From contig JAAAUF010001130.1 of assembly GCA_015499985.1 (NCBI GenBank), positions 1 to 11,700 of the forward strand: a DNA stretch of 11,700 nt, in the 5' to 3' direction. Position numbers and translations under genes: made by a program. The stretch's first letter is position 1; the number at the start of each line of letters is the position of its first letter. A model generated the notes under the pieces. That model was given only the letters and a program-made list of their open reading frames with translations. It made no database searches and was not told the DNA's origin. This document shows, in pieces, positions 1 through 11,185 of this stretch. Origin of the DNA: Haplosporangium gracile. Its lineage: Eukaryota; Mortierellomycota; Mortierellomycetes; Mortierellales; Mortierellaceae.

Positions 1-675
1 AGATCCGAGAGGAAGATCCTGATCAGGTATCCTGGCTCTAAACCCGCCAACCATCCCTCCAGGTTCTGTACAGCAGCCCCATTTGGAAACTCATCCTTGG
101 CCAGATCCCAGATCTTGCTTTTCACCAACGTCTGGTCGCAGAAGAAAACCAGCAGCTCTCGTTCTGTGAACGACACAAACCCGTCTTCTTGGCAAGAAAA
201 GGGGGCGAACCGTCGAAGACTGCGTGTCATCTGGTTGAACTTGACGAAATTCTCTACAACACTCTAGTTGTAGTTGATTTCTAGTTCGAGGTCACTCGCC
301 GTCTCCTGCTGCTGTACCGTCTGCTGTTGCAGCCTTGGGTCGCTCGATCCTGCCTGTCCCACCGCCTCGGAGACCTTCTCCTGCTTGTTTGAGAATGCAC
401 TCTTGCCACGCTGCTTCTTGCGAGCCTTTTCCCTTTATTGCTTGATCTGGATAAGAAAAATTAAACAAACAACCGTGTTTGAATGTTAGATCCAAAACGT
501 TATACACATAAATACATGCGTGCCCTGCAAAAGACATCTAAAACGTATCCTTTACCTGTTCCTGCAGCTCCTTGCACAAGTTGCGTGGCTACGGCAAGGT
601 CATGGACTGTTTAAAGAAGTCGCGATGGTTTTTGAATGTTGGGCCAAAGTGGGAAAGAAACAGGCCTCAATAAAA

Positions 676-762
676 AATAACCACTTTGCAAACAACCCAA
701 ATGATAGGCCAATAAATGTCGAACAATGAATAACCACTTTGAAAACAGGCCAAAGGATAGGC
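676..762. repeat. Imperfect direct repeat, two 34-nt units 53 nt apart
   Basis: The units at 676-709 and 729-762 both begin AATAACCACTTTG and end GATAGGC, differing at about four positions. They lie inside the region where the minus-strand pseudogene should carry its missing XPG motifs, so they may mark local duplication during its decay. No function is evident. Confidence 0.7.
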
Positions 763-1192
763 TGGGATGATTTCTTGCAAATAAAGACAGAACGCACACC
801 ACTTCAGAAAGACCTTGCAGTTGAAGAGGATCAGTTCACGTTGCAACGACCCATGTCCTCTTTTTTTTATATTTGGCTACACACACATTTTTTTTCCTTA
901 GTTCCGATCTGCTGGACCCCATCGAAAAGTGTTAGTGAGCTGCTTATTAATGTTGACAAAGTGCTGTTTCCCGAATGCGGCTGTTGTTGTCAACTCGGTC
1001 GGCAAAGTGCTGAATAGCCTTGTCTGCGCTTTTGTCCGTCGCTGTGCCCGCTCGTTGTGGGTCTCCTTCTTCTCCTCTAAGGGTCCGCCGTCGAAATAAA
1101 GCACAGAGATGTCTTGACTGATGAGTTTCTGTGTGTATGCATACCGCATGGTGGCGTAGATGTTGCCTTTAACGTCAATGCGGACGGTAATA

Positions 1193-1334
1193 TGTATAAA
1201 GTAAAATTCTCAATTTTATATTTTGCAATAGCTCGTTGTAATAAAATACTTGATTGGGCGGAATCTTCTAATAGGTGTTCTTTTATTCATCTTAATAAAT
1301 TTTGCTTGTTGGCCTCCGGATCCTTCAAAGCTTC
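1193..1334. other. AT-rich block interrupting the minus-strand pseudogene
   Basis: Between the start segment (1412-1338) and the resumed XPG homology (about 1192) lies a stretch of roughly 27% GC by hand count over 1190-1316, much lower than its flanks. It has no convincing splice donor or acceptor on the minus strand, so it looks like an insertion or replacement and not an intron. I do not recognise its origin; organellar DNA is one possibility. Confidence 0.5.
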
Positions 1335-1412
1335 TCATTGATGTCGGCGGTACCGCACCGTGGGTTTGTAGTCCTCGTCGCGGAAGAGCCGCCAAAGATT
1401 CTTGCAGCCCAT

Positions 1413-1641
1413 ACCGGTGTTTACATTTGGGGGAGAGATGCAGGTGAGAGGGCGATTGTGAAAGAAATAAACTAAGTTCTGAACCAAGTCGAAAAGGAAA
1501 GCGCTTTATTTCCAATTGAAATTTGTCTTTTTCCATGCGTTTTCCACGGCAGAGTCAGTGGCGTTTTTGATTTGTGTGCCCACTGTCTTAAAACCTGGAC
1601 AAGGTACCGTACTTAACACACAGCTCGAGGAGGAAGGAACC
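1413..1641. other. Intergenic gap between minus-strand pseudogene and MULE fossil
   Basis: This is the upstream side of both the minus-strand pseudogene and the plus-strand MULE fossil. It contains a perfect 10-nt palindrome (AAAGCGCTTT, 1498-1507) within a looser inverted repeat at 1496-1513. I see no coding sequence and no clear transposon end. Confidence 0.5.
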
Positions 1642-3360
1642 TGAGGCCATATACTTCCTTGTATGTACATGCCCTACGGAGATGTTCGAAAAGCCCAATA
1701 TCGACTGACGATTCAAGATTCTCGGAAGTCCCAAGATCCTACGGTTAGCGTAAACCTCTGGCTTGATTCAATCAAGAAGGGTGGCGGCAGAGCTATGTTC
1801 ATCGATGGGGTCCCTAAGTCTGAGCATCACTTTGTGTTTGCTTGATGTGCCTTTTTATTATTAAGAAACTTTTTAACTCCTAACTGCTCCTAATGAGTTC
1901 ACTGGCCATTTTAGAGTATGGGCAACAACAAAGGCGTTGCGTGCATGGACTCCACACACAGAGTAGTCAAGTCGTTGAGACCAGGCCCTATAAACGAAAA
2001 AGTTAATGGAACTGCATACTTGTTCACTATTCTTGTCAAGGATCGGGAGGTACATTCTGGATACCGATTGCGTTCATGGTTTGCAACTGTGAATCCATGT
2101 AAATGCAGCTCTCTTATCTTGCTATTTTTTTTTGTCTCTTCCAAATCCGACATCCATACTCATAATGTCCGTTTCCATTATACAATAGTCATTTATTGAG
2201 AAACTGGTTGACATGGCTCAAAACAGATTGCGGCCAACAGGCTACCAAATTCATGGTTGTCACGGAGACCGAAACACTAAAGCAAGTTTTTCCTTCACTG
2301 AAAATGTACTATTGCTCATTTCATGCCTTCCTTTTTTTGTATGTTTGGGAGGAAGCCATGAGAAAGATGCGAAAGGTGTTGAATGCCATTCGAAATGCAA
2401 ATTCTGATGCCAAACTCCAGCAACAATGGACCACCTTTCAATGCACATATGCAACACATACCGCAATGATCGACTATATCAACAGCCAGTGGATGAAACC
2501 AGAGAAACTGGTCAGATAGGCCCTTTACCATCGAGGGTAAGGCATGGTGATGTTAGCATTTTTACCGTTCTTTTTTGTTATAACAAACGCAACAGACCAA
2601 TTTAACTAACATAACCGTATTCTTCTACGTCGGCAGGATTACCAGCATATCAACACGAACAATCTCGTTGAAAGTTGGCGTAAGACCTTGAAGAGACAGC
2701 ACTTGGGATATGAACGTGATCTACGCGGGGATGATCTGATCCATTTGCTAACAGGTATGGTCGATATTGACTTCAGGACCCACCACCACAAAGTTGTGCA
2801 TGGATTGAAACCTATGGTACTCTCAGAATACGATAGGGGTGTAAAAGCAAAGGCATTGGAGCTGCCTTTTGATATAGCCAAGAATATGGTCACAGAGATA
2901 AACAATGGCAACAAGGTAACTAGTGTTTTTCAGCGTAGATGCTGCCATCTATAAAGTTCCCTTCTAATGCCTTTTTTTAACGTTTGTATTATAGATATCG
3001 TTGAGGTCTTTTAGATAACCATAAATCAAATACGATGTCATGGCAAACACGGAGGCAACCCACCTTCTTTCCTGCACCTGTATGAGTTATGTCCATCACC
3101 GCCTGCCATGCAAGCACTCGTACTTGGTATCATGGAATTATAACGATATGAAGATCTGTTTCAACGGAGGTGATATGCCTCTACCGGATCTAACCATCCC
3201 TGCCGACAATGGCAGAGATAGCGACGACAGCGATGACAGCGACGACGAACTTTCTCCCAGGTTGAAGGCGATGTTGTCACCATCACTTGTATTTCAACTT
3301 GAAAAGGCCAGGGCTGAAAAAAAGAAGCTGCAAGAAAAGCTAGGGAGAGTGACCGAGTAG
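1642..3360 (+). pseudogene. Decayed MULE-family DDE transposase with SWIM zinc finger
   Basis: Five coding blocks with MULE transposase character follow one another. Block 1 (about 1645-1842) is N-terminal. Block 2 (from about 1915) has CMDSTHR, the first catalytic aspartate. Block 3 (about 2189-2516) has FMVV...ETLKQVFPSLKMYYCSFH, the usual second-aspartate region, but a valine sits where aspartate is expected. Block 4 (2637-2915) has INTNNLVESW, the glutamate region. Block 5 (2995-3360) has a SWIM finger, C-x-C-x9-C-x-H at 3073-3117, then an acidic DSDD repeat and a short coiled coil. The intron 2916-2994 keeps frame. The copy looks dead: TGA at 1843-1845, TAG at 2517-2519, TAA at 3016-3018 and 3022-3024, and frames that do not agree across the likely intron 2537-2636. 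The first splice donor seems lost (see findings). The N-terminal part is short for this family. Family assignment rests on motifs I read by eye. Confidence 0.82.
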
Positions 3361-3646
3361 CTGCTTTCAGGGAGTGTGAAATCAGAATGGCTTTTTTGCT
3401 AAAGAAGAAAGCGCACCCTTCCCCACTTTCTGTCATTGGCCGAAACTTTCTCTGGAATTAAGTAGTAAATGATTGGCAATAAGGTTCATTCTTAAAGTCT
3501 ATTTCATCATGTCTTTCCACACTCACTCCTCACTCCTGTCTTCCCGCCGCACTCTTCAACCATCCAACTCCCTACATCAACTATACTCCCTGATTCAACT
3601 ATAACCCTTACCTCACTCAGTGTAGTGCATGTAACAATAACCAACA
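3361..3646 (+). promoter_or_regulatory. Putative promoter and 5' UTR of the XPG-Fanzor gene
   Basis: The 286 nt between the MULE fossil and the next start codon contain no credible ORF. The part from about 3510 to 3615 is rich in C and T (CACTCACTCCTCACTCCTG and similar), a common core-promoter style in filamentous fungi. The start is preceded by ACAATAACCAACA, an A-rich context with A at -3. No TATA box is obvious. Confidence 0.45.
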
Positions 3647-6600
3647 ATGGGCTTGAAGGGCTGGTTCCCCTTTCTCCGTCGGAAGGGTTACGAACCTGCA
3701 GTACTTCACCAATCGGCGATGGCAACAGCCATGGGCAATCACATAGGGAGAGTCGATGTACTGTCGTTTTTTTCTGTGATCAAGAACGCCTATTCGAACA
3801 ATCCTCTCGACCGAGCCCACGAGATCCTGGAGCGGTACTTGATGAGGTATGGAACCAAGGCAAGCCTCGTTCTGTACGTGGACGGAGGGCAGGCTCTCGA
3901 GAAACAGCATGCTGCGAAGACTCGGAAAGCCGCTCGAGAAAAGTCAACTATCAGCTGCGAGCAAAGCCTGGATGAGCTCGAGCGACGTATTGACAATAAC
4001 CTCAGCATCCGAAAGCGCCATTTTACAGACGTCAGGACCAGTTTGGGTCGCACGTTCTATTGGTCGTTGCCAGCCCGCCAAGCATTTATCACCTATATGC
4101 TTCAAGCCGGTTGGACAGTACGGCCCTGCGAGACAGAGGCGGATCTTGCCATTGCTCTCGATTGCCAGCCAGGCGATGTCGTTATCTCTGCCGACAGCGA
4201 TATGCTAGCCTACGCGTCAATCTCCACGTTATGGCGCCCCATCTCGAAAGGTCTGCACCTAGTGTACGAGCTAATAGACGTTCGTCGGGATCTTGGATTG
4301 TCACCTGCTCAACTCACCGCTCTCGCCGTAGTGTCATCGAATGACTATAACAAGAATGTCTACTTTCTTGGCCCAGCTATCAACTACTCCATTATCAAGA
4401 GTGTACAAGAGAATGGTAATACACAAGCAAAGTCTAAAGGATCACGTTTTGTTGTCTTAAGAAACACCCAAATCAAGTCTTAATCCGCCTTTTTTTAAAT
4501 GTTCTTTTGTTTTTTTAAGACCCCAGGTCTGTAGTATCTGCTTATCTGGCGAACCATCAAGTCTTGTCCAAGAATACCCATAACCAGACCTTTGAACTCG
4601 CTTTGCGAGTCTTTGTGGACCTGGAACAAACTCCTGTCGAGTCTGATGGGCTTTCTGCCATCTGCCTTACTCATAATGAGCTTCGCAAGAGATTTACGGA
4701 TCTTTGCGCCCAGCACGAGCAATTCAAGAAACATCGCCAGAGAGCTGACCAGAAGAAGTAAGCTCAACATTTCTGATCGAGAGTATATGTCGCTCTGCTT
4801 TAGGTGTTGTCATCAAGTCGTACAACTCACTATGTGTTATTTTTATTGGATGTTAATAGTGCCCCCAAGGATGAGATTGTGCGTTTGCGCTCCTCTCGTA
4901 CTTCTAACCGGTTCAAAACAGTCGAATCGCCCGATCCCACCAGCTCCAGCCTAACGGGCACACACTCACCATTACAACAAAACATCTCGGCTCCTCAACA
5001 CGTCTTTCAACACCCTCCCTCTGAGCAACAGCCATCGATTTCAACCGGCTCCAGTTTTACAAGAATTCACCCGCCATCGCAACAACTCGCCTTGAACTCG
5101 CAAAACGACGCCCAAGTCTCTTCCTCGTTCCAAGAGCCAGTTGGTCACCCACCACTGCAGAGGACAAGGACCCCGCGTCACCGTCCTCGGTTCTCTTTCA
5201 AGGAAAGGAGGAGGAAAATAGTCCATGATCCACCGCCCAAAGCGAAACAATATGTGCTGAAGTACTACAAGAAACCTTTGGAGACCCCCACCGACCCCGC
5301 CTCCACTGAAGAGCCCAAGTCGAAGGCTGTTGGGACATCTGTCTCGAGCTCAAAACCGCCGGCAAAAATGGACAAAAAGGGTCTTGTGTATTCTCTCGGC
5401 TGGCATCATCCCGTATCGACATTGGAGGTTGGAACCTTGCGTAAAAACGTTGAACGCGCACTGCCGAACTTGATGAACACCACCAACGTTGCTCCACCCA
5501 CTGATCTTGAGGTTCTCCATCAAGGAGTCGTCGATTGTATCTCCGAGGCCACTCGACTGGCCGCCAGAGTTAAGCGGGAGGGGCAGCAGTTGATTGGACG
5601 GTTTGTGGAGACGTTGCGTGATCGCATGATCGCAGCGGAGGAACACAAAAGGACAGAGTTGGCAGAGGGGACGGAACCGCGGGCAATGACGGAGCAAGAG
5701 CGACTAAAGGCACGGAAGGAGGCCATCACGGAGCCCGAGCGGACGATTCTCAGTTACCTTTGCAAACCTGTCAAACCCCAGGATACCGATGACGACCAAG
5801 ATGACGTGGATGAGGACACTGTCGACCTCGATGGACAAGAAAGCGACCAGATGCGGTTTCTTTTGTCGTTCCTCACATATCTCTATTCGGGAAATCGCCC
5901 AGCGGAGAAGAGCAAGGGCATCGGCACCTCTGTCAATGTGCTCATTGAGTCCTTGCGCGTTCTCGGATTTCATGAGCCTTCGAGAAGACCCGGTGATAGG
6001 GTCATCATGCCATTCACTCCAACCTCACTTGTGCGGTCGGCTGCAGGACAGCTGACTGTCGAACTAAACCTCATGTATGGGCATGGAACTCACGCTCTTT
6101 TTGAGAAGGTAAAAGTGGAAGGTCTGGTGAACATTGCATAAATCGTATTAACCGTATTTGCTCATGGTTGAAAGGTCCACGTATTGACTTCCTTCACTTT
6201 TATTATAGGCAAGGGTCTGGAAAGAGAGCGGCCGTATGGGAGAGGCTATTGACACCAGGATTCAGGGAGATATCTCAGCAGTCGAGAACTTTTTGTTCCT
6301 TAATGACTTGACCAACAATGGCCGCAAGATTATTCCCTTCACCACCTCTCAACAACCGTTCTTCTCCTTCTCGGAGAGGGATCTTGCGCTTTTCTTCTGG
6401 AAACGAGATTTGCTCAAGGTTAAGCTGATCCAGTTGGCTAATTCGGATGGATCGACGATCTCCTCCACCAATGACCTTGAGACGTGGTTGGGGAGCATAC
6501 ATCCTGGCTTTATTATCAAGCACTTTATCTGCGACGTCGCTCCGCAAGGCCTAACGAGTCGTCAACGGGGCAAAGTTGGACATCGTGCTGCTGTGAGGTT

Positions 6601-8063
6601 GCTCACTCTGCCTCAGATCAGGACATACTTGGAGACCGTCAAGAACGATTGGCTCGATCCTGTCACCTATGCTGAGAAGGGATATATCTTGCGCGGCTCA
6701 ATAAGGACCGATGGCTTTCGAGTCCAGCTACTTGCCTTCAAGATTCGGGAGCTACAGAGTGTTCGTTACCGTCGACTGGACGAGCATCGTATACCGGCAA
6801 GGTTGACGTCGACTGTGGGCGGTGTCAACTATTTCCTTCAGGAGATCAGACATGTTATTTCCAGCAATGAGGACGTCCAGCGACTATGGCCTGGTGTACG
6901 ACCCGAGGAAATCAGGACACTCACACTTGACGGAGGGCAGGCATGTGTAATCGGCGCCTTTGCACATCTTCCCGACAAACAGCTACAGCATGGAAAAGGC
7001 AAGGAAGTCGACAAGGGGTACGCCGCGGCTACTCTAATGTCTACTCTCATTCCCACACCGGGCCTCGCATCAACCCAAGAACCGGTTACCCCCCCACCAG
7101 TGTCATCCAGGACGAGATTTTACAACTTGGCTGTAAAGCAAAAGGCAGTCTACCAGCCGTCCTTCAAGTTCCGGAGGTGGCTCGAGAGCGAAAAGAAGGC
7201 TGCACAGGAGGGAGTACAGGAAACAATCGAGGAAATCGAGACGCGTCTGCCCCCTCTCAAAGGCCCCGGTGCGAGTATCGTCGACTATGTCGCAGAACTG
7301 AAGGAAGTGGAACATCGTTTGTTGGAGTTCTATGGAGGCCGCGATCAGCAGTACAAGCGCCACAAGTGGGATATGGAGCGAGCCCTTCACTACGAGTACC
7401 AGCTGATTGCTGACCGTCTTCTTGGAATTGTCGGTGGAAGCGTTGGACGTCCTCGAGATCCTTCAAACGCTGTCCTCATTGGGGTCGGTCTTAGCAAGTT
7501 TAATACCAGGAGTGGTCTCTCCTCCTTGGATTCCTCGTTTCTCTCGTTCTTTGTTCAAAAGGTGAATAAGCCTCCTTCGATTGCATTGAGGATTAAATAC
7601 TGCCAGCAGTTTATGTATACAAACAACTAACATCAGCTTTTTTTTTTATTGTTATTTTTGATAGGCGCGATCCCTTGGCTACATTGTTGTAGGCCTAAAT
7701 GAGTACTATACCTCAAAAAAGTGTCCCCACTGTGGTCTTTTTGTGGCACAAGTCACTCTCCGTCGGCTTTTTTGTCCACATTGCCACGTCTACCACCATC
7801 GGGACATCATGGGGGCTGAGAACATGGCAAATATCGTACAAGGGTACCTTATCGATCAAGAACGTCCCGAGTACCTGCAGCCGGTCGCCTCCGATGGCTC
7901 TCTTCCCTGGAAGAAGGCTCAAGCACTTGTCGGATTCGCTCCTAGTCCCATCGAAGCGACAACCAGCGGCGGTAGCACCGCCACCTCCAGTCGAACGCCA
8001 GGACGGCAAAAGAGGGCCGCCTCTACCTCCTCCTCGGGCCGCGGGAAGACAGCTCGACCCTAG
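3647..8063 (+). CDS. XPG/FEN1-like nuclease fused to a Fanzor/TnpB-type RuvC nuclease (5 exons, 1335 aa)
   Basis: Exons: 3647-4415, 4520-4757, 4860-6108, 6209-7561, 7665-8063. The introns are 104, 102, 100 and 103 nt with GT...AG ends and matching phases (1, 2, 0, 0). Residues 1-256 resemble FEN1/XPG: MGLKGW start, then D37, D79 (VLYVDGG), E162/E164 (CETEAD), D183/D185 (SADSDML), D233 (SNDYN) and an H3TH-like YFLGPAINYSII. Residues 258-336 are helical and charged. Residues 337-445 are rich in S, T, P and Q and probably disordered. About 510-752 is a helical region with an acidic stretch near 646-656 that I cannot assign. The C-terminal half carries RuvC-I (LTLDGGQA, D993), the alternative RuvC-II glutamate (GLNEYYTSKK, E1216), a four-cysteine zinc ribbon (CPHC at 1223-1226 and 1240-1243) and RuvC-III (HHRDIMGAENMANI, D1250). 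The S/G-rich basic tail could target the nucleus. By family the C-terminal half should be an RNA-guided DNA endonuclease and the N-terminal half a structure-specific 5' nuclease. Joint action is inference. Confidence 0.85.
7968..7982 (+). ncRNA. Perfect 6-bp hairpin inside the last Fanzor exon
   Basis: GGCGGT, loop AGC, ACCGCC forms a perfect stem in the part of the exon that encodes the low-complexity tail. In TnpB and Fanzor loci the guide RNA scaffold usually overlaps the 3' end of the gene. The stem might belong to such an RNA, or arise by chance from GC-rich codons. Confidence 0.25.
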
Positions 8064-8261
8064 TTTAGTTATTCATAGTTCGTGTGTTGGTTCGCCCACA
8101 CACATTAGTGCTGATTGTGGGTAGTGGGTGCCTGGGTTACATCTTCGGTGACGTAATTCTCGCGCCCATTCTCCTGCTTTCATTGCGAAAAAAAAACCGC
8201 GCTTTTCACTTCTCTGCATTCAACCTTTCGCTTTCAACCTCTCGCCAAATCAACAGCACGG
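8064..8261 (+). promoter_or_regulatory. PFS2: Compact region: 3' UTR of XPG-Fanzor gene and promoter of PFS2
   Basis: Only 198 nt separate the two reading frames. After the TTCG hairpin there is a TGACGTAA at 8149-8156, which matches the ATF/CREB-type consensus, and then a CT-rich stretch (about 8157-8250) typical of fungal core promoters before the A/C-rich start context. I see no TATA box and no clear AATAAA for the upstream gene. Confidence 0.45.
8082..8103 (+). ncRNA. Hairpin with TTCG loop just after the Fanzor stop codon; candidate omega-RNA element
   Basis: GTGTGTTGG, loop TTCG, CCCACACAC: nine positions with eight pairs and one T-C mismatch, starting 18 nt after the stop at 8063. UUCG tetraloops are unusually stable in RNA. 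TnpB and Fanzor guide RNAs typically end at or just past the 3' end of the gene, so this is the first place to look for the scaffold. It could equally be a 3' UTR structure. Only the stem itself is seen. Confidence 0.35.
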
Positions 8262-10756
<2,495 letters not shown>

Positions 10757-11100
10757 ACTAATTGCTAGCATGAATCGAGAAGGGACCTTTATTGTATTTT
10801 TATCACATCCTTTGTCAGTCTTACTTCGAACGATCTTCAACCAATACACATGATACATCTTTTGCTCTAATTATACTGACTGTTGCTAACACCCAGTGTG
10901 CCACTGTGGAATGTCGTTGTCGTGTACTTGCTGGCAGAGAATAGAAAAATAAAAAAGAATGGATGCTCCATCGTGACCTGCGGAGAGTGTGAAAAAAAGG
11001 GGCAATTGAAGTGGGCGCTTACATGGAATAGCGGCAAAAGTAAAAATAAGAAAAAAAAATCGCACATCATTTCATCATGAGCTGAAAGGTTTAGCTTGCT
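10757..11100 (+). terminator. 3' UTR and probable polyadenylation region of PFS2
   Basis: No credible ORF. An AATAAA occurs at 10948-10953 inside an A-rich run, about 190 nt after the stop, and a second A-rich run lies near 11041-11058. Either could mark the 3' end of the transcript; fungal polyadenylation signals are loose, so the exact site is not determined. Confidence 0.35.
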
Positions 11101-11185
11101 CCTTTTTTGACAAACACCTTGCTGGTCCTTTGCAGGCGTGTGAGTGTTGATGACTGGGTGGGTCATGGGGGCAAACTGAATCGTC

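Larger units (their letters stand above)
1..1412 (-). pseudogene. Decayed, partial XPG-Fanzor fusion gene (second copy)
   Basis: This is a broken relative of the intact gene at 3647-8063, read on the minus strand and cut by the left window edge. Four parts support it. The start at 1412 gives MGCKNLWRLF, the usual FEN1/XPG opening. After a gap, about 1192-898 encodes RIDV and VLYFDGG, matching the first two catalytic aspartates of the intact protein, and KQHF...TFRW, matching KRHF...TFYW. A likely intron (555-447, 109 nt) follows a short lysine-rich exon. From 263 to 1 an open frame of 87 codons aligns without gaps to residues 777-861 of the intact protein, with 31 of 85 identities by hand count. 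In-frame stops lie at 1337-1335, 591-589, 437-435 and 266-264. I cannot find the later XPG motifs (E-x-E, D-x-D, NDY), so roughly 1.5 kb relative to the intact gene is missing. The RuvC part, if any, lies outside the window. Homology is seen directly; non-function is inferred from the stops and losses. Confidence 0.85.

Noticed and set aside
1496..1513. Palindrome around AAAGCGCTTT as a transposon end or regulatory site
   Set aside because: It is short and isolated; I found no partner copy near the other end of the MULE fossil.
1216..1536. 106-codon minus-strand ORF
   Set aside because: It is in a different frame from the MGCKNLW start and crosses the AT-rich insert; no recognisable features.
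4758..4803. Shorter 46-nt intron using the TTTAG at 4799-4803
   Set aside because: It puts the following exon in a frame that does not continue into the long coding exon. The acceptor ending at 4859 restores the frame and gives a 102-nt intron like the others.
6943..7413. 156-codon plus-strand ORF
   Set aside because: It is an alternate-frame shadow of exon 4, which has recognisable RuvC-I and continuous homology.
3647..8063. Two neighbouring genes (an XPG-like gene and a separate Fanzor gene) instead of one fusion
   Set aside because: No polyA-like break or promoter-like gap lies between them, all four introns rejoin the frame, and the minus-strand copy has the same domain order.
7743..8063. 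A stand-alone small zinc-ribbon protein
   Set aside because: It is the last exon of the Fanzor gene; the sequence upstream to 7665 continues in frame with conserved RuvC motifs.
3361..8261. Terminal inverted repeats and target duplication bounding the XPG-Fanzor gene
   Set aside because: Reading both flanks by eye I found no convincing matching ends. A computed search with the full flanks could still reveal short ones.
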